From the NCBI GenBank assembly GCA_910588015.1, contig CAJUOK010000033.1, positions 1 through 12,854 on the forward strand: a stretch of DNA of 12,854 bases, in the 5' to 3' direction. Positions within the stretch are counted from its first letter, which is position 1. The number at the start of each line of letters is the position of its first letter. The DNA is from an uncultured Christensenellaceae bacterium. GTDB taxonomy: Bacteria > Bacillota > Clostridia > Christensenellales > UBA3700. This document shows, in pieces, positions 7,464-12,854 of the stretch. The notes beneath the pieces are model-generated. The model saw nothing but the letters and a program-made list of their open reading frames with translations. It was not told the origin of the DNA and did not search any database. A program made the translations under genes and the position numbers.

Positions 7464-9610
7464 CAGTACCTCCAAAATCTTTCGACTTTTATTCTATCAT
7501 TATTCAATTCAAATGTAAACGTCCCCGACACATAATTTTTCATCGAATTTTGAAAACCTTGCTCGCATACCGCATATTTGCCGTCGGGAACGGAGTCTAT
7601 TGGAGAGTAAGTCACCAACACGTCGTAATCGTCGTTTGCAACGTTGTATCCGTCTGCGACTACTCTAACAGTTACTCTGTCAGCCACTATATCTAACACT
7701 CCACGGTTTATAAATCCCACGGTGAGCCCGTCTTGCAATACGCTATCTCCGGAAAAAATCCCTATGCTCATATAATCTTGAGAAAACGAATAAATATAAG
7801 AACACCCCGTATGCATCATCAATTTTTCTAGCTGCGTTTTGTCAACTTCTCCCACGATTATTATTCCGTCTATCTTGCCAAACTTATTCTCTTTCATAGC
7901 ATTCTTTACAGCGTCCGCGCTGTCGGAGCTAGTTTTGTCGTTTATAACAAGATATTGTCCGCCGAAAGCATTGTCTATCAACAAATATTGACATTGATAT
8001 TTGTCGGTAAAACACGCGACGTATAGGTCGTCGGAGCCCCACAGTCTCAAAGAAGTGGAAAGCGTGAAAATCAACGTAAAACACAATACCGCTCCCATTA
8101 TTTTTTTAAACGTCTTGTTTGCGAATACATATTGCGAAAGCGTAACCGCGCAAATAATAGCTATGACGACAAACAACGCTTGAAAATCAAATTTTACTAC
8201 TAGCGTCGGAAGTTGCGCCAATTTGCCTATCAACATTATTATCAAAGTGAACGGCGCGGCAACTGCCGTAATGCTCCACCCCATAAACGGCAATATCGCC
8301 GATATAAAACACGCAACCAAGTATATCGGAAAGAATAAGCCCATCACAGGCAATAAGATTAGATTCGCAACGATAAAAAGCAACGTTCCGCCGCTGAAAT
8401 AGCACATCATTATCGGCAACAAAGTCAAGTTGACGGATATCGACGTGGCAAGAAGCGAAGATAATTTTTTAGGCAGCTTTTTAAATACTTTTTCTTTTAT
8501 CGGCTTATACAGCGTAAATATGCCGACAACCGCCAAAAAACTCATCAAAAAACCAATGTCGAAAAGATAAAGAGGACGTATCGTTAATATTACGATTGCC
8601 GCAAGCGACATACTCGAAAGTCCGTCGTTTCTCCTTCCCAAAGCTCTCGCAAACATCATAGTCAACGTCATTAACGTCGCGCGCAAAGTCGACGGAGAAA
8701 AATCGCATAATGCGCAGAATATAAATAATACCGCCGACATTATCGCCAACCGCGCAACGTGATTGCGAAGTTTTACTTTTTTGAATATCCATATCAAAGC
8801 GCTTGCCAATATTCCGACGTGCAAACCTGATACGGCAAAGACGTGAGCCGTACCCGTGTATGAAAACGCGTTTGAAATACTGTTATCGAGTCCGCTTTTG
8901 TCGCCGAAAGTCATAGCGTATAAAAATCCTGCGGTATCGCTGCGAGTGTTTTTGTATAACGAACTTTTTATTTTCAGTTTTATTCTGTCTGCAAGATTAA
9001 CTCCCGAAGATACTTTGAGGAACAGTACGTCTTCATCGAGGTGAGTATCGCAATAGACGTAATGAAAAATACTGTTACGGTAATTTTTCATACTGTAAGA
9101 ATCTGTTACGACAAAATTTAGCGGAGCAATATTGCCTTTGAATTTTATTCTGTCTCCGATTTTCAGACCTTCGAGCAATTCGGACGAATAAAACACCGTG
9201 CGCGCCTTGCCTTTTATTTCTTTTCCGTCCACTACAATATTATCGAGATATATTTCCGTTCTTTTATCAGAATCTTTGGATATCTCTATTACGCCGTCGC
9301 CGTTGCTTTGCGTAAGCATATCCACGCTTGCCTCGATAATCGCGTCGGAAGCGTAAATTTCAGTGTTTGCTATGCGCGTATATGACAGTGCGCTCAAGCC
9401 CAACGTAAAGAAAAACGCAAGTATGCATACGATAAGTTTTGTCCTGGCTTTTTTAATCTGTTTTATAAATATAGCCGATAACAACGCTATGAAAGCAAAC
9501 GCAACCAATGCTAAAATAACAGAAGTTTCGCAAAACGTAATTGCGCAAATTGCCAAAATCATCCCAAAGAGAATCAATGGGGTGACTCTGAAATTAAAAG
9601 GTCTTTTCAT
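7463..9610 (-). CDS. comEC: ComEC/Rec2 family DNA-uptake channel with degenerate C-terminal domain
   Basis: 715 residues. ComEC forms the membrane channel that carries single-stranded DNA into the cell during natural transformation. Helices at about 10-50 and 58-78 precede a soluble region at about 80-215 (OB-like, DUF4131 position, with KGKARTVFYS and IGDRIKFKGN). The competence domain follows from about 225 to 525 with AVSGLHVGIL at 259-268, the family signature, and many membrane helices. The C-terminal part, about 528-715, occupies the place of the metallo-beta-lactamase-like domain. It keeps LLIDNAFGGQYLVIND and KIDGIIIVG but has GEVDKTQ where HxHxDH should stand, so metal binding looks lost. 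The start has only a weak ribosome site. It lies 62 bases after ppa, and its stop overlaps holA. Whether this organism is transformable is unknown. Confidence 0.9.
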   Translation of the reverse strand: MKRPFNFRVTPLILFGMILAICAITFCETSVILALVAFAFIALLSAIFIKQIKKARTKLIVCILAFFFTLGLSALSYTRIANTEIYASDAIIEASVDMLTQSNGDGVIEISKDSDKRTEIYLDNIVVDGKEIKGKARTVFYSSELLEGLKIGDRIKFKGNIAPLNFVVTDSYSMKNYRNSIFHYVYCDTHLDEDVLFLKVSSGVNLADRIKLKIKSSLYKNTRSDTAGFLYAMTFGDKSGLDNSISNAFSYTGTAHVFAVSGLHVGILASALIWIFKKVKLRNHVARLAIMSAVLFIFCALCDFSPSTLRATLMTLTMMFARALGRRNDGLSSMSLAAIVILTIRPLYLFDIGFLMSFLAVVGIFTLYKPIKEKVFKKLPKKLSSLLATSISVNLTLLPIMMCYFSGGTLLFIVANLILLPVMGLFFPIYLVACFISAILPFMGWSITAVAAPFTLIIMLIGKLAQLPTLVVKFDFQALFVVIAIICAVTLSQYVFANKTFKKIMGAVLCFTLIFTLSTSLRLWGSDDLYVACFTDKYQCQYLLIDNAFGGQYLVINDKTSSDSADAVKNAMKENKFGKIDGIIIVGEVDKTQLEKLMMHTGCSYIYSFSQDYMSIGIFSGDSVLQDGLTVGFINRGVLDIVADRVTVRVVADGYNVANDDYDVLVTYSPIDSVPDGKYAVCEQGFQNSMKNYVSGTFTFELNNDRIKVERFWRY

Positions 9611-9672
9611 CTATGTTTTATCTTTTGTAGTGTGTAGTTTTGTGTTTATAAGTTTGGCGTATAAGCCGTATT

Positions 9673-10206
9673 TCAGTCTTTTAAGAAAACCTCGTTATAT
9701 AAATCTATGGCTTTCTTTATGGATTCTATTGCAACGTCTCTTCCCGACATTTCCAATACTTCCATTTTTTTGCCCTCGAGTTGTTTATACACCCCGAAGA
9801 AATGTCTCATCTCGTCTATTATGTGCGGAGGAAGTTCGCTCACGTCTTTGTACCCGTTCCAATTCGGGTCTTTGTAAGGCACCGCAAGTATCTTTATATC
9901 CTCCCTTCCCTCGTCAATCATAGATATTTGACCTATCGGATAGCATCTTACCAATGCCAACGGAGCGATTTCCTCGCTGCATATTACCAATACGTCCAAA
10001 GGGTCGCCGTCGTCCGCATATGTACGCGGGATAAAACCGTAGTTGGCAGGATAGTGCGTGGCAGTATAAAGAATTCTGTCAAGTATCAGCATACCCGTCT
10101 GCTTGTCTACTTCGTATTTATTTTTGCAGCCTTTTGGAATTTCTATACACGAAATAAAATCTTCGCAAGATACTCTGTCCTTGCTTATGTCGTGCCAAAT
10201 ATTCAT
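9673..10206 (-). CDS. ppa: Inorganic pyrophosphatase, family I
   Basis: 177 residues, matching bacterial family I enzymes (E. coli 175-176). It hydrolyses pyrophosphate to two phosphates in the cytoplasm, pulling nucleic acid and protein synthesis forward. The active site is complete: Lys30, Glu32 (NKYEVDKQTG), Arg44, Tyr56 (PANYGFIPRTYADDGDPLD), metal ligands Asp66, Asp68 and Asp71, Asp98 and Asp103 (MIDEGREDIK), Lys105, and Tyr140-Lys141. Each lies within one residue of its E. coli number. AAGGAGAG lies upstream of the ATG at 10206. The gene is divergent from tRNA-Leu and precedes comEC by 62 bases, so the two may be co-transcribed. Confidence 0.96.
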   Translation of the reverse strand: MNIWHDISKDRVSCEDFISCIEIPKGCKNKYEVDKQTGMLILDRILYTATHYPANYGFIPRTYADDGDPLDVLVICSEEIAPLALVRCYPIGQISMIDEGREDIKILAVPYKDPNWNGYKDVSELPPHIIDEMRHFFGVYKQLEGKKMEVLEMSGRDVAIESIKKAIDLYNEVFLKD

Positions 10207-10234
10207 TCTTTCTCTCCTTATCCTATTTTAGTTA

Positions 10235-10257
10235 ATTGTACTATATCTTTTAAGATA
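10235..10257 (-). promoter_or_regulatory. Weak candidate ppa promoter with small palindrome
   Basis: On the minus strand the region just before ppa contains TATAGT (10240-10245) and an overlapping TACAAT (10235-10240), either of which could be a -10. No good -35 lies at the right distance. A palindrome, TATCTT-tt-AAGATA (10244-10257), abuts the -10 and could be an operator, but in such AT-rich DNA it may be chance. The rest of the 10207-10304 gap is AT-rich, and I see nothing else in it. Confidence 0.25.
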
Positions 10258-10304
10258 AATAAAGACATTTTATAATTTTTATAATTATTTTTTCATTTTT
10301 TTGA

Positions 10305-10336
10305 TTGCAAATGCCAAAATAGTGTGCTAATATAAT
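10305..10336 (+). promoter_or_regulatory. Promoter for tRNA-Leu
   Basis: TTGCAA (10305-10310), 17 bases, then TAATAT (10328-10333) preceded by TGC, an extended -10. A perfect TATAAT also overlaps at 10331-10336. The promoter points at the tRNA, whose 5' end is at 10394. Confidence 0.6.
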
Positions 10337-10345
10337 AAGGCAAAA

Positions 10346-10374
10346 GCAAATCGGCAACCATTTACTGCCTTTGC
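10346..10374 (+). other. Hairpin in the 5' leader of the tRNA-Leu transcript
   Basis: GCAAA (10346-10350) pairs with TTTGC (10370-10374), and GGCA (10353-10356) pairs with TGCC (10366-10369). This gives nine pairs with a 2-base bulge and a 9-base loop. It lies between the promoter and the tRNA and has no U tract after it, so it is probably a leader structure removed with RNase P processing. Confidence 0.4.
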
Positions 10375-10393
10375 GACTAGCCCACCCATATAA

Positions 10394-10480
10394 GCCGAAG
10401 TGGTGGAATTGGCAGACGCGCCGGACTCAAAATCCGGTGATGGCGACATCGTGCGGGTTCAAGTCCCGCCTTCGGCACCA
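10394..10480 (+). tRNA. tRNA-Leu (anticodon CAA, CCA encoded)
   Basis: 87 bases including the encoded CCA. The acceptor stem GCCGAAG/CTTCGGC is perfect. The anticodon stem CCGGA/TCCGG encloses the loop CTCAAAA, with anticodon CAA at 10428-10430 reading UUG leucine codons. A long variable arm (GATG GCGA CATC, 10439-10450) marks it as class II. The T arm is GCGGG-TTCAAGT-CCCGC, and the discriminator A and CCA end at 10480. Its 3' end is repeated in degenerate form at 12730-12785, so it may have served as an integration site. Confidence 0.97.
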
Positions 10481-10485
10481 CCCAG

Positions 10486-10539
10486 ACACACGCAAAAGGA
10501 GCGCACAAATTACTCCAAAAGCGTGTGTTTTTATTATTT
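10486..10539 (+). terminator. Rho-independent terminator of tRNA-Leu
   Basis: ACACACGC (10486-10493) pairs with GCGTGTGT (10521-10528). An inner GGAG/CTCC stem (10498-10501 with 10513-10516) is separated by AAAA on each side. TTTTATTATTT follows. It begins five bases after the tRNA. Confidence 0.8.
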
Positions 10540-10556
10540 CAAGCGCTTTCAAGAAC

Positions 10557-10647
10557 AAAATCCTTTTTGTACATTCAACTATCCCCTGCTATAATGCTTT
10601 CGCACTACCTATACAAAAGCCCTTTGCTATTTTACAAAAAGGATTTT
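10557..10647. repeat. 15-bp perfect inverted repeat around a 61-base loop
   Basis: AAAATCCTTTTTGTA at 10557-10571 has its exact reverse complement at 10633-10647. The loop contains a promoter-like sequence. Neither flank has a strong U tract, so it does not look like an ordinary terminator. The left arm's first 14 bases recur at 12794-12807. No protein gene is visible in 10481-10736. Confidence 0.7.
10567..10595 (+). promoter_or_regulatory. Promoter-like sequence inside the inverted repeat
   Basis: TTGTAC (10567-10572), exactly 17 bases, then TATAAT (10590-10595) preceded by TGC, an extended -10. It points right, against the GIY-YIG gene, and no plus-strand gene follows. It could drive a small or antisense RNA, or be fortuitous. 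Confidence 0.4.
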
Positions 10648-10670
10648 CCTGTAGATTATTATATTTTATC

Positions 10671-10707
10671 AAATAAGAAAATGCTACGATTTTACTTGAA
10701 GCATTTC
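10671..10707 (-). terminator. Probable terminator of the GIY-YIG operon
   Basis: On the minus strand GAAATGCT (10700-10707) pairs with AGCATTTTC (10677-10685) with one bulged base and a 14-base loop. TTATTT follows. It lies about 30 bases past the GIY-YIG stop. Confidence 0.5.
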
Positions 10708-10736
10708 GTCGGTATAATTTTATTGAACCTATAAAA

Positions 10737-11603
10737 TTAGTTCTCGTTCATGCCAAATTTTTTTGATTTGAATACTTTTTTCCAATGATTTTCTCTTGCA
10801 ATTACAACTTGATCTGCTGTTCTTGGGTCTAGTATCTCTAATACTGAATATGTAAAATTGTCAATAATATAATTCGCTCCCATACATTTTAATTCTTCAA
10901 ATGCTTTGTTGCCACCTGTTAGATTATTAACATTTGCATATGCTGACCACCTTTGCCATATGCCTGAATAATTTCCATATGCAGAGCCAATGTATAATTG
11001 ACCATTGGAAGTATCAGTAATACAATATACGCCCTTTACTGAAGATAACTGCCTCTTCCATTCTGGGGCTTCATTATTAAAAATGTCTTGTAATTGTTTA
11101 TGTGTAAGCAATACATTGTTAAAGCCGGGAAAGTCTTCTATGGCTCTGTTTGGCAGTATCTCATATATTTCAGGGTCTAAATCTGGTTGAACAGAAAAGT
11201 ATCGTTTATTATAAATATCTCTCCCAATGGGGCGCTTTAACTTAATTATGAGTCTACGTCTATATGCTTCATAATTGTCAAGTAATGTTAATTTATAGCC
11301 TACGGTATCAAAAACTTCTGGCAAAATTTTATCAATTTCATACATTCCACCAAAAACATAATATTGTGGTCCTAAAGGATAATATTGAGCAAATGCCAGT
11401 AAATATTTTGCATGATTTAGATTATTATTTGGTTGTTTCTTTTTATGGGCATTCATATCTATCCATCTTTGATATTCTGATGTTCCATCGTCTTCTTTCA
11501 AAAAATCCCAAGCCGGCTCATTCAAATTTCCAGCATTCATATTGAATTTTACTTTTGTTTCCTTTGGAAATTCAACGTTAAAAAAATCACAAAATTTAAT
11601 CAT
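10737..11603 (-). CDS. GIY-YIG family nuclease-like protein
   Basis: 288 residues from the ATG at 11603, which has AAGGAG 9 bases upstream. An ATG at 11609 is only 3 bases from that site, and a TTG at 11621 overlaps it. The first 180 residues have no motif I recognise; they are rich in aromatic and basic residues (YYPLGPQYYVFGGMYEID at 74-91, YEAYRRRLIIKLKRP at 111-125). The C-terminal 100 residues form a GIY-YIG domain: GVY at 191-193, YIG at 204-206, Arg218 in GIWQRW, Glu271 in ARENHWKKVF, and Asn286 in FGMNEN. All the expected catalytic positions are present, so nicking of DNA with a divalent metal is plausible. It lies 29 bases after the membrane-protein gene. Standalone proteins of this layout are annotated only as GIY-YIG nucleases. 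A role in defence or mobile-element biology is inferred. Confidence 0.85.
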   Translation of the reverse strand: MIKFCDFFNVEFPKETKVKFNMNAGNLNEPAWDFLKEDDGTSEYQRWIDMNAHKKKQPNNNLNHAKYLLAFAQYYPLGPQYYVFGGMYEIDKILPEVFDTVGYKLTLLDNYEAYRRRLIIKLKRPIGRDIYNKRYFSVQPDLDPEIYEILPNRAIEDFPGFNNVLLTHKQLQDIFNNEAPEWKRQLSSVKGVYCITDTSNGQLYIGSAYGNYSGIWQRWSAYANVNNLTGGNKAFEELKCMGANYIIDNFTYSVLEILDPRTADQVVIARENHWKKVFKSKKFGMNEN

Positions 11604-11632
11604 TGTCATATTCTCCTTCAATAGTATTAAAT

Positions 11633-12571
11633 TTAACTAATCTCCTCTTTATACGTATTAGTGCTTGACAATATTTTCATAGCATCCAATGCTTTCCTGA
11701 TATCTGAACAATATAATTTCAAATCCAAATTTGTTCCCTTAGCGCCACGAAAATGTATTACGCCATATAAATACTCTGGTATTCTCTTGTTATCCTTAAC
11801 GCGTTTATCTGGGTTTCCATCTCTATTGGTGCGCTCCCAAGTATTGCGATAAAACATAGCGTCACGAGGTACTCCCCATCCTGTTTCGGCAATTGCTTCT
11901 TTATCAATCTTGATATTAATTTGAGGATAGTATGCTGAAGTTGCTCCTTTTTTGCTTTCTATTAACAATTTGTCGGGTAAAAAATAATAACTTTTACTTC
12001 CGAAACGCAACTGATAGCATTTATCTATGTTAGATTTTAGAAACCACGGCAAATCTTTATATTGCAATTGAGCGTCTTTTCTTATTGGATGAATGGTCGA
12101 ATAACTTCCGACGTTATAACTACTCACACCCCACAATTTTTTGCATTGGCTTAATATTACAAAAGCTGAATTGTTAGTATCAACTGTTTGTCTTGAAGTC
12201 TCGTCTATATGGTAATGTAAAGTTGCATAATGTGTTTTACAAAAAATCGCACAGCACGAAAACATAATTATACTTCCTAATAATATGCCAAATACGATAA
12301 TCAGTTCTTTAATTAATTCACCGTCAGACATATATTGAATCCTTATAACCCTATACAAAAATACAATGATAGATATAATATGTATAATATATAATAATAT
12401 AGCTAAATAGATTAGCGCGCTTCTCTTTTTAATTAGAGTGTTTAAAGTTTCCAATAAATTGTTATTATCCTCAATAGACTGCTTATCTATTGCATCGTTT
12501 TTTACTGTTATATGATACGTATCTTTAGATAACAACTTTTCACTAGCCTTCTCATCTTTTGGATTATCCAT
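11633..12571 (-). CDS. Two-helix membrane protein with conserved cytoplasmic-type C-terminal domain of unknown function
   Basis: 312 residues. The N-terminal 50 are charged and hydrophilic. Membrane helices lie at about 52-74 and 88-111, giving an N-in, C-in topology. The soluble part (about 115-300) contains LPWFLKSNID (174-183), YYFLPDKLLIESKKG (195-209), GWGVPRDAM (231-239), TWERTNRDGNPDKRVKDNKR (244-263) and YGVIHF (269-274). From memory this pattern matches a domain widespread in bacteria with the consensus ELPWFIKSN, LYFLPDRILVYD and TWxxVNKDGGPDRRFxNNRxLP. It is known only as a domain of unknown function, so this match needs a profile search. AAGGAG precedes the ATG at 12571. It is first in a two-gene operon with the GIY-YIG protein, with a clear promoter upstream. 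Base composition and codon use look more AT-rich than in the ppa-cdaA block. Confidence 0.75.
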   Translation of the reverse strand: MDNPKDEKASEKLLSKDTYHITVKNDAIDKQSIEDNNNLLETLNTLIKKRSALIYLAILLYIIHIISIIVFLYRVIRIQYMSDGELIKELIIVFGILLGSIIMFSCCAIFCKTHYATLHYHIDETSRQTVDTNNSAFVILSQCKKLWGVSSYNVGSYSTIHPIRKDAQLQYKDLPWFLKSNIDKCYQLRFGSKSYYFLPDKLLIESKKGATSAYYPQINIKIDKEAIAETGWGVPRDAMFYRNTWERTNRDGNPDKRVKDNKRIPEYLYGVIHFRGAKGTNLDLKLYCSDIRKALDAMKILSSTNTYKEEIS

Positions 12572-12605
12572 GTTATCTCCTTAACATAAAAGTGTTTTCA
12601 AAGTA

Positions 12606-12634
12606 ATTGTATCTTAAATATGTTAATAAATCAA
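12606..12634 (-). promoter_or_regulatory. Sigma-A promoter for the membrane protein-GIY-YIG operon
   Basis: On the minus strand TTGATT (12629-12634), 17 bases, then TACAAT (12606-12611). The predicted start is near 12599, giving a leader of about 28 bases that contains AAGGAG before the ATG at 12571. Confidence 0.6.
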
Positions 12635-12729
12635 TAGAACTAGATGATAATTATAAGCTTTGGCAAGCCATTTTGTATTACGATATTATAAGATATCGAA
12701 GAAGTCCTAAATTTTGTACAATTATATCA

Positions 12730-12750
12730 GGTTCAAGTCCCGACTTCGGC
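12730..12750 (+). pseudogene. Degenerate copy of the tRNA-Leu 3' end (att-like)
   Basis: These 21 bases match tRNA-Leu positions 10456-10476 at 20 of 21 sites (one C to A), covering GGTTCAAGTCCCG and CTTCGGC. No anticodon or D arm precedes it and no CCA follows, so it is a fragment in the same orientation as the intact tRNA. It is either an integration-site remnant or a decayed tRNA. Confidence 0.75.
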
Positions 12751-12760
12751 TATTCTAGTT

Positions 12761-12785
12761 GGGTTCAAGTCCCACCTTCTAGTAC
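12761..12785 (+). pseudogene. Second degenerate tRNA 3'-end fragment
   Basis: GGGTTCAAGTCCC then ACCTTC matches tRNA-Leu 10455-10473 at 18 of 19 sites, after which it diverges (TAGTACC against GGCACC). It lies 10 bases after the first fragment in the same orientation. No body of a tRNA is visible upstream, so it is a fragment. Confidence 0.7.
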
Positions 12786-12793
12786 CCTATTAA

Positions 12794-12807
12794 AAAATCC
12801 TTTTTGT
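12794..12807 (+). repeat. Direct copy of the 10557 repeat
   Basis: AAAATCCTTTTTGT is identical to 10557-10570 and is followed by TCAT where the first copy has ACAT. With the copy at 10557 it brackets the two-gene operon, and it lies just after the tRNA fragments. Confidence 0.6.
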
Positions 12808-12817
12808 TCATCATAGA

Positions 12818-12854
12818 CAGGTGAATTGTCAAACTAAGTGCAACACTTTGAAAG
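12818..12854. mobile_element. Possible end of an IS30-like insertion sequence (cut by window edge)
   Basis: The last bases contain GAATTGTCAAACTAAG followed by TGCAACACTTTG. From memory this resembles IS30-family terminal repeats, which carry AATTGGTCAA then GCAACA. No transposase is visible inside the window, so the element, if real, would lie to the right. Confidence 0.3.

Noticed and set aside
10557..10647. CRISPR or toxin-antitoxin repeat array
   Set aside because: There is a single inverted pair and one distant direct copy, with no regular spacing or spacers.
10371..10676. Plus-strand open frames running through tRNA-Leu
   Set aside because: They cross the tRNA and its terminator, and their peptides are just translated tRNA sequence.
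12681..12698. Palindrome CGATAT...ATATCG as an operator
   Set aside because: Only six-base arms in AT-rich DNA, well upstream of the promoter at 12606-12634; no supporting second copy.
12640..12782. A possible tRNA with acceptor CTAGATG pairing with CTTCTAG
   Set aside because: Six of seven bases pair, but the ends are 143 bases apart and no D or anticodon arm lies between, so it is probably chance.
12607..12816. A 69-codon plus-strand frame at the right end
   Set aside because: It overlaps the operon promoter, and its tail is translated tRNA-end repeat. There is no ribosome site.

Overview
The window looks like a chromosome segment from a low-GC Gram-positive bacterium (Bacillota, Clostridia-like, possibly an uncultured gut lineage). 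The reasons are strong AGGAGG-type ribosome sites, sigma-A promoters with 17-base spacers, a CdaA-type diadenylate cyclase, ComEC next to HolA, and lipoprotein signal peptides. The exact lineage cannot be read from the sequence. Every protein gene lies on the minus strand. The only plus-strand gene is a tRNA.

Right to left, in transcription order. Positions 12854-10481 form an AT-rich accessory stretch. A possible insertion-sequence end sits at the extreme right, followed by two broken copies of a tRNA 3' end (12730-12785). Next is a two-gene operon with its own promoter and terminator: a two-helix membrane protein and a GIY-YIG nuclease. The intact tRNA-Leu(CAA) lies at 10394-10480 with its own promoter and terminator. 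The tRNA-end repeats and a 14-base repeat on both sides of the operon suggest material inserted at the tRNA-Leu 3' end.

Positions 10206-2197 are a housekeeping block: inorganic pyrophosphatase (ppa), comEC, holA, a small multi-helix membrane protein, an M28-like membrane peptidase homologue, cdaA and a DUF1015 protein. comEC, holA, the membrane protein and the M28-like gene overlap or nearly touch, so they are probably translationally coupled. cdaA has a possible promoter of its own and a strong terminator, and DUF1015 follows that terminator. The usual cdaA partners cdaR and glmM are absent.

Positions 2023-1 hold an extended -10 promoter driving a membrane-anchored or secreted subtilisin-like protein. 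It is followed after 10 bases by a lipoprotein gene cut by the window edge.

Three proteins keep their fold motifs but have lost or changed catalytic residues: the subtilase (Glu for the triad Asp), the M28 homologue (the Glu pair is missing) and ComEC (its C-terminal metallo-beta-lactamase-like region lacks HxHxDH). The candidate new system is the tRNA-Leu-linked membrane protein plus GIY-YIG nuclease pair. Its role in defence is an inference, not shown.
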